DNA of 64,000 bases from Phreatobacter sp. (GTDB taxonomy: Bacteria; Pseudomonadota; Alphaproteobacteria; Rhizobiales; Phreatobacteraceae): NCBI RefSeq assembly GCF_022843985.1, contig NZ_JALHMP010000018.1:31738-95737 (forward strand), read 5' to 3'. Every line of letters starts with the position of its first letter. Position 1 is the stretch's first letter. The notes beneath the pieces are model-generated. The model saw only the letters and a program-made list of their open reading frames with translations. It was not told where the DNA came from and did not search any database. A program made the position numbers and the translations under genes. This document shows, piece after piece, positions 52,783 to 60,808 of this stretch.

Positions 52783-54230
52783 TGGTGTCGACGATGAACG
52801 CTCCTGTCCTCGACCTCGTCCCGATCCTGCCCGAACTGATCCTGGCGCTCGGCGCCATGGCGCTGCTCATGTATGGCGTCTTCACCGGCGACCGTTCGGC
52901 CCGCACCGTGACGGTCGGCGCCATCGTCCTGCTGGTCGCGGCCGCCGTGACGGTGATGCTCATCGGCGGCACGCCGCGCAGCGCCTTCAATGGCTCCTTC
53001 CTGCTCGACGGCTTCGCGCGTTTCATGAAGGTCCTCGCCTTCCTCGGCGCGGCGGTGGCGCTGGTGCTGTCGCAGGACTTCCTGCGGCGCGAGCGCATCG
53101 AGAAGTTCGAGTTCCCCATCCTCATCCTGCTGTCGGCCACCGGCATGGGCGTGCTGATCTCTGCCGGCGACCTCATCGCGCTCTATATGGGCCTCGAGCT
53201 GATGTCGCTGGCGCTCTACGTCATCGCCTCGATCCATCGCGACAATGCGAAATCGACGGAAGCGGGCCTGAAATATTTCGTTCTCGGCGCCCTGTCGTCG
53301 GGCATGCTGCTCTATGGCTGCTCGCTGATCTACGGCTTCACCGGCACGGTTCAGCTTGCCGGCATCGCCGCCGCCCTGAAGACCGGGCCGATCAGCCTCG
53401 GCCTCGTCTTTGGTCTCGTCTTCCTCATTGCCGGCATGGCCTTCAAGGTCTCCGCCGTGCCCTTCCACATGTGGACGCCCGACGTCTATGAGGGCGCGCC
53501 CTCGCCGGTGACGGCCTTCTTCGCCGCCGCCCCGAAGGTCGCGGCCATCGCCATTTTCGCCCGCGTCCTCGTCACTGGCTTTCCGGCAGCGACGCAGCAA
53601 TGGCAGCAGATCGTCGTCTTCGTCTCGGTCGGCTCCATGCTGCTCGGCGCCTTCGCGGCGATCGGCCAGACCAATATCAAGCGGCTGATGGCCTATTCCT
53701 CCATCGGCCATATGGGCTTCGCGCTGGTCGGCCTCGCTGCCGGCACGGCGGCCGGCGTCCAGGGCGTCGCCGCCTATATCGCCATCTACATGATCATGAC
53801 CCTCGGCACCTTCGCCTGCATCATCGCCATGCGGCGCGGCGACGAGGCGGTCGAGACCATCGACGATCTGGCGGGACTGTCGCGGACCAATCCGCTGATG
53901 GCGGCGGCGCTGGCAGCGCTGCTGTTCTCGCTTGCCGGCATCCCGCCGCTCGCCGGGTTCTTCGCCAAATGGTACGTCTTCTCGGCGGCCATCGAGGCCC
54001 AGCTCTACACGCTGGCGGTCATCGGCGTGCTGTCGAGCGTCGTCGGCTGCTACTATTATCTGCGCATCGTCAAACTCATGTATTTCGACGAGCCGGCGCC
54101 GGCCTTCTCGCCGGTGCGCATCGAACTAAAGACGGTTCTTGTCGCCTCCGCCCTGTTCAACACGCTTTTCGTCATCTATCCGGCCCCGCTGGTGGCGGCT
54201 GCCGCTGCGGCGGCCCGGGCCCTGTTCTGA
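52782..54230 (+). CDS. nuoN: NADH-quinone oxidoreductase subunit N
   Basis: The 482-residue ND2-type antiporter-like subunit is the last gene of the complex I operon. Hallmarks are [78 protein letters not shown] and [23 protein letters not shown] 52782 overlaps the nuoM stop by one base (TGATG); a second ATG at 52794 is an alternative start. Confidence 0.97.
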   Translation: MVSTMNAPVLDLVPILPELILALGAMALLMYGVFTGDRSARTVTVGAIVLLVAAAVTVMLIGGTPRSAFNGSFLLDGFARFMKVLAFLGAAVALVLSQDFLRRERIEKFEFPILILLSATGMGVLISAGDLIALYMGLELMSLALYVIASIHRDNAKSTEAGLKYFVLGALSSGMLLYGCSLIYGFTGTVQLAGIAAALKTGPISLGLVFGLVFLIAGMAFKVSAVPFHMWTPDVYEGAPSPVTAFFAAAPKVAAIAIFARVLVTGFPAATQQWQQIVVFVSVGSMLLGAFAAIGQTNIKRLMAYSSIGHMGFALVGLAAGTAAGVQGVAAYIAIYMIMTLGTFACIIAMRRGDEAVETIDDLAGLSRTNPLMAAALAALLFSLAGIPPLAGFFAKWYVFSAAIEAQLYTLAVIGVLSSVVGCYYYLRIVKLMYFDEPAPAFSPVRIELKTVLVASALFNTLFVIYPAPLVAAAAAAARALF

Positions 54231-54378
54231 GCCTGACGGCCGATCCGGCCACGTTCCTGCCGCGGAACAGCGAAGCCGGGCTTGTCCCGGCCTAGCGCGG
54301 CCTCTAGGACTGCCGGACCTTTGCGGCGGCCGTGTGCGCCGGTTTCACGCGGGCGGGCCTCCCGGTCCGCTCTGTCAC

Positions 54379-55164
54379 ATGCAGGATGTCGTGCTGACCC
54401 TCTCTGACACCGCCACGGCGGCAGGTTTCCAACTCGTCCACCTCGCTGAGGTCGGCTCGACCAATGCGGAGGCGCTGGCGCGCGGTGCGGCGGGCGAGAC
54501 GCGGCCGACCTGGGTCGTGGCGGACCGGCAGACGGCCGGGCGGGGCCGCTTGGGGCGATCCTGGGCCGGGTTCGAGGGCAATCTCTTCGCCACGCTGCTG
54601 CTGACTGATCCGGCGCCGCCTCCGCGCATCGCCCAGCTCTGCTTCGTCGGCGCCCTGGCACTGGACGACGCGCTGCTGACGCTCGCCCCCGACATCGAAA
54701 GCCGCTTCAAGGTGAAATGGCCGAACGACGCGCTGCTCGATGGCGCCAAGGTCTCCGGCACCCTGATCGAGGCGACGACGCGCGGGACGACGACACAGGT
54801 CGCCATCGGCATCGGCGTCAATGTCGCCCATCACCCGGACGGCATGCCCTATCCGACGCAGAGCCTCAGGGCCGCGGGGATCGCCGTCGACCGCGACGCG
54901 GTCTTCGCCGCGCTCAGCCGCTCGATGGTGACGGCGCTCGCCATCTGGCGGCGCGGGGAGGGCTTCAACGCCATCCGCGCCGGCTGGCTCGCCCGCGCCC
55001 ACAATCTCGGCGGCCCCATGGTGGCGAAGACCGGCGACAGGCGCATCGAGGGCGTCTTCGTCGGGCTCGACGCCGAAGGGCGCCTTCTCCTCGATACCCC
55101 GGACGGCCGGGAAATGATCACCGTCGGCGAGGTCGTTCCCGCGCTGGCCGGCACGGTGCACTGA
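54379..55164 (+). CDS. birA: Biotin--[acetyl-CoA-carboxylase] ligase
   Basis: The 261-residue monofunctional biotin protein ligase charges biotin to biotinyl-5'-AMP and attaches it to AMKM lysines such as that of the carboxylase at 2086-4134. Motifs are the biotin/ATP-loop TAGRGRLGRSW, KWPNDALLDGAKVSGTLIE and a C-terminal SH3-like domain ending GEVVPAL. There is no N-terminal DNA-binding domain, so it is not a repressor. The usual coaX neighbour is absent; rnj follows after three bases. Confidence 0.93.
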   Translation: MQDVVLTLSDTATAAGFQLVHLAEVGSTNAEALARGAAGETRPTWVVADRQTAGRGRLGRSWAGFEGNLFATLLLTDPAPPPRIAQLCFVGALALDDALLTLAPDIESRFKVKWPNDALLDGAKVSGTLIEATTRGTTTQVAIGIGVNVAHHPDGMPYPTQSLRAAGIAVDRDAVFAALSRSMVTALAIWRRGEGFNAIRAGWLARAHNLGGPMVAKTGDRRIEGVFVGLDAEGRLLLDTPDGREMITVGEVVPALAGTVH

Positions 55165-55167
55165 CCC

Positions 55168-56853
55168 ATGGCGAGACGAAACAACGCGGGAACGGCCGAG
55201 GAGCTGGTCTTCTGCCCGCTCGGCGGCGTCGGCGAGATCGGGATGAATTTCTCGCTCTACGGCCTCGGTTCGCCGGCGAAGAAGGACTGGCTGGCGGTGG
55301 ATTGCGGCGTCGCCTTCGCCGGTCCCGACCTGCCGGGCATCGATCTCGTGATGCCGGATCCGCGCTTCCTCGGCGACGAGAAGAAGCGGCTGCGGGCGCT
55401 GGTCATCACCCATGCGCATGAGGACCATATCGGCGCCGTCGCCGATCTGTGGCCTCGCCTTGGCTGTCCAGTCTATCTTACCCCCTTCGCCGCGGCCATG
55501 CTGGAAGCCAAGCGCCTGGGCGAGCATGGCGCGCCGAAGATCCCGATCCACATCATCCAGCCGGGCCAGGTCATCACCGTAGGGCCCTTCTCCTTCGAGA
55601 TGATCGCGGTGGCGCATTCGATTCCGGAATCGACCTCGCTGGCGATCCGTACGCCGCTCGGCCTCGTCATCCATACCAGCGACTGGAAGATCGACCCGAC
55701 GCCGGTCCTCGGCACCGTGACGGACGAGGCACGGTTCCGGGCGCTCGGCGACGAGGGCGTCCTTGCCATGATCGGCGATTCCACCAATGCCATCCGCGAG
55801 GGCAGCTCGCCCTCCGAGCGCGAGGTGGCCAATGAGCTCGAGAAAATCATCCGCGCGTCGAAGGGCAGGGTGGCGGTGACCACCTTCGCCTCCAATGCCG
55901 GCCGCATCCGCTCGGTGGCGGAGGCGGCGATGCGCTGCGACCGGCAGGTGGTTCTGGTGGGACGCGCCATGGAGCGCGTCATCGGCATTGCCCGCGAACA
56001 GGGCATGCTGGACGGCATCCCGCCTTTCGTCGGCGCGGAATCCTACGGCTATCTGCCGCGCGACAAGGTCGTTGCCGTGCTCACCGGCAGCCAGGGCGAA
56101 CCGCGGGCGGCACTCGCCCGTATCGCCAACGACGACCATCCCGAGGTGACACTGACCCCCGGCGACACGGTGGTGTTCTCCTCGCGCACCATTCCCGGCA
56201 ATGAGAAGGCGGTGGGCAATATCATCAATAATCTCGTCAAGCAGGGGGTGAAGATCATCACCGACCGCGACGGCCTGGTGCATGTCTCCGGCCATCCGCG
56301 TCGCGGCGAGATGGAGCAGATGTACAACTGGGTGCGGCCGAAGATCGCCATTCCCGTCCATGGCGAGGCCTATCACATGGCCGAACATGCGGCGCTGGCC
56401 CGGCGCATGGGCGTCAAGGACGTCATTCTTGCCAATGACGGCGACGTCATTCGCCTCGCTCCCGGCGAGCCGGACGTGGTCGATACCGTGCCGGCGCAGC
56501 GGCTGCTGAAGGACGGGTCGCTGCTGATCGAGGAGGCGGCGCGCGTCGTTCCCGAGCGCCGGCGGCTGTCCTTCGCCGGGATCGTCTCGGTGGCCATCGC
56601 ACTCGACGACCGCGGTCAGATCGTCGGCGACATCCAGATGGACATGGCCGGTGTCCCGGAGCAGGACGCCATGGGCGAGGATCTCGCCGATCTGGTCGAG
56701 GAGACGGTCATCGACTGCGTCGAGGGACTGCCGAAGGCCCGCCGGCGCGATCCCGATGCGGTTGCCGAGAGCGTCACCCGTGCCATCCGCGGCACGCTCA
56801 ACGGCAAGTGGGGCAAAAAGCCCATGTGCCACGTGCTCGTGGTGACGGTATAA
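55168..56853 (+). CDS. rnj: Ribonuclease J
   Basis: The 561-residue metallo-beta-lactamase/beta-CASP nuclease is involved in rRNA maturation and mRNA decay. The zinc-binding HAHEDHIGA motif is near residue 82, the beta-CASP region includes GDSTNAIREGSSPSEREVANEL and the C-terminal part has HVSGHPRRGEMEQMYNWVRPKIAIPVHGE. Length and order match alphaproteobacterial RNase J. It starts three bases after birA and is followed by mce after 56 bases. Confidence 0.95.
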   Translation: MARRNNAGTAEELVFCPLGGVGEIGMNFSLYGLGSPAKKDWLAVDCGVAFAGPDLPGIDLVMPDPRFLGDEKKRLRALVITHAHEDHIGAVADLWPRLGCPVYLTPFAAAMLEAKRLGEHGAPKIPIHIIQPGQVITVGPFSFEMIAVAHSIPESTSLAIRTPLGLVIHTSDWKIDPTPVLGTVTDEARFRALGDEGVLAMIGDSTNAIREGSSPSEREVANELEKIIRASKGRVAVTTFASNAGRIRSVAEAAMRCDRQVVLVGRAMERVIGIAREQGMLDGIPPFVGAESYGYLPRDKVVAVLTGSQGEPRAALARIANDDHPEVTLTPGDTVVFSSRTIPGNEKAVGNIINNLVKQGVKIITDRDGLVHVSGHPRRGEMEQMYNWVRPKIAIPVHGEAYHMAEHAALARRMGVKDVILANDGDVIRLAPGEPDVVDTVPAQRLLKDGSLLIEEAARVVPERRRLSFAGIVSVAIALDDRGQIVGDIQMDMAGVPEQDAMGEDLADLVEETVIDCVEGLPKARRRDPDAVAESVTRAIRGTLNGKWGKKPMCHVLVVTV

Positions 56854-56909
56854 GGCAGGTGGCGAAGGGCGGTCGCACGCCCGACCGCCGTCGGCCAAGG
56901 GAGCCCTCC

Positions 56910-57314
56910 ATGATCGGACGCCTCAACCATGTCGCCATCGCCGTGCGGGACATTGCCAAGGCGAGCGCGCTCTACCGGGACACGCTCGGGGCCAGGGTGA
57001 CGGCGCCGGTGGCGCAGCCCGCTCACGGCGTCACCGTGGTTTTCGTCGAGTTGCCGAACACCAAGATCGAGTTCCTCGAGCCGCTGGGGGCCGACAGCCC
57101 GATCGCCCGGTTCCTCGACAAGAACCCCGATGGCGGCATTCACCATGTCTGCTACGAGGTCGACGACATCGTCGCCGCACGCGATCATCTGAAAGCCCAG
57201 GGCGCGCGTATCCTTGGAGATGGCGAACCGAAGATCGGCGCCCATGACAAGCCGGTCCTGTTCCTTCACCCGAAGGACTTCAACGGCACGCTGGTGGAAC
57301 TGGAACAGGCATGA
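56910..57314 (+). CDS. mce: Methylmalonyl-CoA epimerase
   Basis: The 134-residue VOC-fold enzyme interconverts (R)- and (S)-methylmalonyl-CoA in propionate metabolism. The pattern IGRLNHVAIAVRDIAKASALYRDTLGA, VFVELPNTKIEFLEPLG, GGIHHVCYEVDDI and FLHPKDFNGTLVELEQ includes the metal-ligand His and Glu residues of the family. AAGGGAG precedes the ATG. Its TGA overlaps the DUF1467 ATG (ATGA). Confidence 0.93.
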   Translation: MIGRLNHVAIAVRDIAKASALYRDTLGARVTAPVAQPAHGVTVVFVELPNTKIEFLEPLGADSPIARFLDKNPDGGIHHVCYEVDDIVAARDHLKAQGARILGDGEPKIGAHDKPVLFLHPKDFNGTLVELEQA

Positions 57315-57583
57315 GTATCGCGGCCGCCTTCGCCATTTATTTCATCATCTGGTGGCTGGTGCTGTTCGTCGTGCTGCCCTTCGGCATCACCTCGCAGATC
57401 GAGGCGGGGCGGGTGGTGCCGGGCAGTGATCCCGGCGCGCCGCAGCGGACGGTGATGCGGCACAAGATCATCGCCACAACCGTCGTGGCCGCCGTGGTCT
57501 TCGCGCTCTACTATGTGAACTTTGTCTATGGGTTCATCACGCTGGACGACATTCCGTTCATCCCGAAGGCCCAGGTCGGCTGA
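57311..57583 (+). CDS. DUF1467 family small membrane protein
   Basis: The 90-residue protein has two hydrophobic helices: one at the N-terminus (AFAIYFIIWWLVLFVVLPFG) and one at about 52-75. The intervening ITSQIEAGRVVPGSDPGAPQRTVMRHKIIATT is the DUF1467 signature. It overlaps mce by four bases; this pairing is conserved in Rhizobiales. Function is unknown. Confidence 0.85.
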   Translation: MSIAAAFAIYFIIWWLVLFVVLPFGITSQIEAGRVVPGSDPGAPQRTVMRHKIIATTVVAAVVFALYYVNFVYGFITLDDIPFIPKAQVG

Positions 57584-57650
57584 ACCCGTCCGGTAGCCCT
57601 GTATGCTGCAGCGCAGCGCAAGGGATAATAAGTATTCTTCCGGATGGGTT
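57583..57650 (+). other. Long stem-loop directly after DUF1467
   Basis: AACCCGTCCGG (57583-57593) and CCGGATGGGTT (57640-57650) form an 11-bp stem with one G-U pair. The loop holds a smaller GCTGC/GCAGC hairpin. A run of seven T's follows ten bases later (57660-57666). It may be a terminator or the 3' end of an RNA; the T-run is too distant for a standard intrinsic terminator. Confidence 0.5.
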
Positions 57651-57706
57651 CTCTTGCACTTTTTTTCGCCACCGGCTGCCCATGTTGGTGACAAACCATT
57701 TTCCGT

Positions 57707-57926
57707 GATCTAGCCTCCGATTGCTGCAAGAAAGAGGCCCCCGCGAACGACGGCGGAAAGGCTTCATGGCTCAGGTCTTGGGAGGAAGACCCCCTGTGGT
57801 GAAGATCCGGAAGGATCGCCGTCACGGGATATAAAAAGGAGACGGCCGGCGCGATACTCCGCGACGTCGATCTTCACTGGCATGACCTAGAGGAGGCGGG
57901 ATCCATGATCCCGCCTTTCCTTTTTG
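57707..57926 (+). ncRNA. Structured RNA, possible 6S RNA (ssrS)
   Basis: The stretch has no coding frame with supported bias but is densely base-paired. GATC..CCTCC (57707-57718) closes on GGAGG..GATC (57892-57903). GGTGAAGATC (57799-57808) pairs with GATCTTCACT (57870-57879). Inside are a perfect GGTCTT/AAGACC hairpin (57775-57792), GATCC-GGAA-GGATC and GCCGT/ACGGC. The end is an intrinsic terminator. Size (about 190-220 nt), the rod-like closing stem with a bulged centre and short matches to E. coli 6S RNA (GCAAG near the 5' end, GGCAT near the 3' end) suggest 6S RNA. This is inference. Confidence 0.5.
57895..57925 (+). terminator. Rho-independent terminator upstream of proS
   Basis: The perfect nine-bp stem GGCGGGATC/GATCCCGCC (57895-57903, 57907-57915) has a CAT loop and is followed by TTTCCTTTTT. 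It ends the structured RNA described at 57707-57926. Its left arm overlaps the closing stem of that RNA, so the two structures are mutually exclusive. Confidence 0.88.
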
Positions 57927-58096
57927 GCCCGGGGGCCCCGGCGACGGCAACCACCGGACGGGAGTGCCGGCGCGCCGACGGCAGCAAGTCCCGCATCAGC
58001 CGGCCTTTCATCTTGCTTCCGCCGGCAAAAGAGGGTCAATTCCGCCTCCCGCGCCCCGTTCGCGGCCGCCACCGCCATGCCTTGCCGAGGTCTTCG

Positions 58097-59422
58097 ATGC
58101 GTCTGTCCCGCTATTTCCTGCCGATCCTGCGCGAGACGCCGAAGGAAGCCGAGATCGTCTCCCACCGCCTGATGCTGCGCGCCGGCATGGTCCGCCAGGA
58201 AAGTGCCGGCATCTATGCCTGGCTGCCGCTCGGCCTGAGGGTGCTGAACAAGGTGCAGGCCGTCGTGCGCGAGGAGCAGAACCGCTCGGGTGCCGTCGAA
58301 CTGCTGATGCCGACCATCCAGTCCGCCGACCTGTGGCGCGAGAGCGGGCGCTACGACGCCTATGGCAAGGAAATGCTGCGCATCCGCGACCGGCACGACC
58401 GCGAGATGCTGTTCGGGCCGACCAACGAGGAGATGATCACCGAGATCTTCCGCGCCTATGTGAAGAGCTACAAGGACCTGCCGCTGAACCTCTACCACCT
58501 GCAGTGGAAGTTCCGCGACGAGGTGCGGCCGCGCTTCGGCACCATGCGCTCGCGCGAATTCCTGATGAAGGACGCCTATTCCTTCGATCTCGACAAGGAC
58601 GCTGCGGTCCACGCCTACAACAAGATGTTCCTCGCCTATCTCAGGACCTTCGCGCGCTTTGGCCTGAAGTCGATCCCGATGCGCGCCGATACCGGCCCGA
58701 TCGGCGGCGATCTCTCCCACGAGTTCATCATCCTCGCCGAGACCGGCGAGAGCCAGGTCTATTGCCACAAGGACTATCTCGACTTCACCGTGCCGCCGGC
58801 CGACACCGATTTTGACGATGTGGCGGGCGTGAAGGCGACGGTGGCGAAATGGACCTCGCTCTATGCCGCCACCGACGAGATGCATGACGCCGCCGCCTAT
58901 GACGCCGTTCCCGCGGCCTCACGGGTCTCGGCGCGCGGCATCGAGGTCGGTCACATCTTCTATTTCGGCACCAAATATTCCGATCCGATGGGTGCCACCG
59001 TGCAGGGGCCGGACGGCAAGCCGGTGCCGGTCCATATGGGCTCCTACGGCATCGGCCCGACGCGCGTCGTCGCCGCCATCATCGAGGCCTGCCATGACGA
59101 GGCGGGTATCAAGTGGCCGGTGGCGGTGGCCCCCTTCACCGTGGCGGTGATGAACCTGAAACAGGGCGACAGCGCCTGCGACGCCGCCTGCGAAGAGCTC
59201 TATCGCACCCTGACAGCCAAGGGCGTCGATGTGCTCTATGACGACCGCGAGGACCGGCCGGGCGCGAAATTCGCCACCGCCGATCTGATCGGCATCCCCT
59301 ACCAGGTGATGATCGGCCCGCGGGGCCTCGCCGAGGGCAAGGTGGAGATGAAGCTGCGCGCCACCGGCGAGCGCGAGATGCTGACGGCGCCCGACGTGGT
59401 CGCGCGCGTCACCGGTGGCTGA
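58097..59422 (+). CDS. proS: Prolyl-tRNA synthetase (short, alphaproteobacterial type)
   Basis: The 441-residue class II synthetase charges tRNA-Pro. Motif 1/2 regions are present ([64 protein letters not shown]) and motif 3 has [13 protein letters not shown]. The approximately 180-residue editing (INS) domain of longer bacterial ProS is missing, which fits the alphaproteobacterial class that relies on separate trans-editing factors. ATG 58097 gives the typical [18 protein letters not shown] start. Confidence 0.95.
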   Translation: MRLSRYFLPILRETPKEAEIVSHRLMLRAGMVRQESAGIYAWLPLGLRVLNKVQAVVREEQNRSGAVELLMPTIQSADLWRESGRYDAYGKEMLRIRDRHDREMLFGPTNEEMITEIFRAYVKSYKDLPLNLYHLQWKFRDEVRPRFGTMRSREFLMKDAYSFDLDKDAAVHAYNKMFLAYLRTFARFGLKSIPMRADTGPIGGDLSHEFIILAETGESQVYCHKDYLDFTVPPADTDFDDVAGVKATVAKWTSLYAATDEMHDAAAYDAVPAASRVSARGIEVGHIFYFGTKYSDPMGATVQGPDGKPVPVHMGSYGIGPTRVVAAIIEACHDEAGIKWPVAVAPFTVAVMNLKQGDSACDAACEELYRTLTAKGVDVLYDDREDRPGAKFATADLIGIPYQVMIGPRGLAEGKVEMKLRATGEREMLTAPDVVARVTGG

Positions 59423-59858
59423 GGACCAGACCCTGGAGCGAATCGAGATTCGCGCCGTCGGGCCTGCCGACCGCGCGCTGTTCAAGCGCGTGGCGCCGGA
59501 GGTCTTCGACGGCGCGGTGGTGCCCGAGCGGCTCGCCGCCTATCTCAATGCCGCCGACCATCTCATGGTGCTGGCGCTGCGGGACGGCGAGGTGGTCGGG
59601 CAGGTGGCCGCGGTGATCCACCGCCATCCCGACATGCCTGACGAACTCTATATCGACAATCTCGGCGTGACGCCGGCGCTGCAGCGCCAGGGCATCGGAC
59701 GGCAGCTAATGGGCGAAATCTTTGCGCTGGGCCGGGCGCGCGGCTGCGAGGAGGCCTGGGTCGCCACCGAGGTCGACAACCGGCCGGCACGGGCGCTCTA
59801 CACCCGTCTCGGACCGGTCGAGGACGAGCCGGTCACCTTCTATCTCTACGAGCTCTGA
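59415..59858 (+). CDS. GNAT family acetyltransferase
   Basis: The 147-residue protein has the GNAT acetyl-CoA site [33 protein letters not shown] (the Q-x-x-G-x-G/A pattern at QRQGIG). It starts at GTG 59415, overlapping proS by eight bases. The acceptor substrate is unknown; similarity to aminoglycoside acetyltransferase AAC(3)-I is only general. Confidence 0.85.
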   Translation: MAEDQTLERIEIRAVGPADRALFKRVAPEVFDGAVVPERLAAYLNAADHLMVLALRDGEVVGQVAAVIHRHPDMPDELYIDNLGVTPALQRQGIGRQLMGEIFALGRARGCEEAWVATEVDNRPARALYTRLGPVEDEPVTFYLYEL

Positions 59859-59988
59859 GAGCCGCAGCGCCACCCGCCGGGGGTCTGTGCCTTGGCCGCC
59901 ACGTGCTTGCGCCTATCGCGAAGGGGGCGGGGTCCCGCCGCCGTCGTGATGCGCCCCTTCGGACGACCCCGCACCGAAGGAGGCCGCC

Positions 59989-60309
59989 TTGGCCTGGATC
60001 GATCTGCTGTTCGCCGGCCTGTTCGCGATCAGCTGGGCAGTTGGCCTCAAGTTCACCGCCGGGTTCACCCGGCCGGTCCCGACCGTCCTGACCGTCGCCA
60101 GCATGGCGGTTAGCGTGTTCCTGCTCGGTTTCGCCCTGAAGACGCTGTCGCTCGGTACCGCCTATGCCATCTGGACCGGTGTCGGGACGGTGGGGACGGT
60201 GGTGCTCGGCATCCTCCTGTTCGGCGAGAGCACCCACGCGCTGCGCCTCGCCTGTATCGGCCTCTTCGTCCTCGGCATTGTCGGCCTGAAGGTGGTTTCG
60301 CCGGAATGA
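59989..60309 (+). CDS. SMR family protein of the SugE/Gdx type, essential Glu replaced
   Basis: The 106-residue, four-helix protein closely follows the SugE/Gdx guanidinium exporter pattern (MAWIDLLFAGLF, AVGLKFTAGFTRPVPTVLTV, LGTAYAIWTGVGTVGTVVLG, LFGESTHALRLACIGLFVLGIVGLK). The membrane glutamate required for coupling (Glu13 in E. coli Gdx, sequence AGLLEV) is Ala here (AGLFAI; codon GCG, one base from GAG). An Asp occurs at position 5. The start is TTG, behind GGAGG. No partner SMR gene is adjacent. It is either non-functional, rewired or affected by a base-call error. Confidence 0.82.
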   Translation: MAWIDLLFAGLFAISWAVGLKFTAGFTRPVPTVLTVASMAVSVFLLGFALKTLSLGTAYAIWTGVGTVGTVVLGILLFGESTHALRLACIGLFVLGIVGLKVVSPE

Positions 60310-60455
60310 CGAGTCGGAAGAATGGGTTGCGGCGGGGTGCTGGGAGATCGATTCCAGCCGTTGAGAGAATGATTCAAGTGGGCGGAGGCTGAGAGTCCGA
60401 GTCCGGAAGCGTGGGCAAGTGCCTGTCAGTCTTCGTCATCGCGCCGTTCCCACGG

Positions 60456-60523
60456 TGCCCTGCATTCCGGAACTGCGTCCTTCGAGGCTCGCTCGCTCCG
60501 CTCTCTCGCGCCTCAGGATGAGA
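60456..60523. repeat. Dispersed palindromic repeat, copy A
   Basis: It is nearly the exact reverse complement of copy B (60690-60756): one mismatch over the approximately 49-base core TGCGTCC...CAGGATGAG, plus a shared GTGCCCTGCA flank. Its ends match copies C and D near 4.2-4.4 kb. Confidence 0.8.
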
Positions 60524-60540
60524 ATGGTGGTGGGTTGCAG

Positions 60541-60682
60541 GTTGGTCGCTGGAGGTGGGACGGTGGCGCTTCAGCAGGCCAGGATGCAACTCTCTCGCAC
60601 CTCGGGATGAGGGTGGTGGTGCCTTCCACGGTGGTCGCTGGAGGCGGGACGGTCGCGCTTCAGCCAAGCGGATGCAACTCTC
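60541..60682. repeat. Direct repeat, two copies of about 53 bases
   Basis: 60541-60594 and 60631-60682 share the order GTGGTCGCTGGAGG, GGGACGGT, GCGCTTCAGC and GGATGCAACTCTC, with a few substitutions and short indels. The pair lies between the inverted repeat copies A and B. Confidence 0.7.
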
Positions 60683-60689
60683 AACCCCC

Positions 60690-60756
60690 CTCATCCTGAG
60701 GCGCGAGAGAGCGGAGCGAGCAAGCCTCGAAGGACGCACTCCGGCAGTGCAGGGCA
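60690..60756. repeat. Dispersed palindromic repeat, copy B
   Basis: The inverted partner of copy A at 60456-60523. Together they could form a very long hairpin enclosing the direct repeats. Confidence 0.8.
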
Positions 60757-60808
60757 CTCGATCCGACGTCCCCAGCCGTCACCGCGACCAGCCCCGGCTT
60801 CAGCCCCC

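Larger units (their letters stand above)
60310..60808. other. Repeat-dense intergenic region
   Basis: The 499-base stretch between the SMR and Kelch genes has no supported gene. It is filled with inverted copies of a dispersed repeat (60456-60523 and 60690-60756), an internal direct repeat (60541-60594 and 60631-60682) and a partial repeat end (CTCTCGCACCTCGGGATGAG, about 60592-60611). Confidence 0.65.

Noticed and set aside
57905..58096. N-terminal extension of prolyl-tRNA synthetase in the same frame
   Set aside because: It would begin within the terminator of the upstream RNA and reads as low-complexity; family N-terminus begins at 58097.
59859..59988. Guanidine-II (mini-ykkC) riboswitch upstream of the SMR gene, prompted by a GGACGACC segment near 59955
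   Set aside because: Only one ACGR loop with a two-base-pair stem is present; the class needs two hairpins. No guanidine-III pattern was seen.
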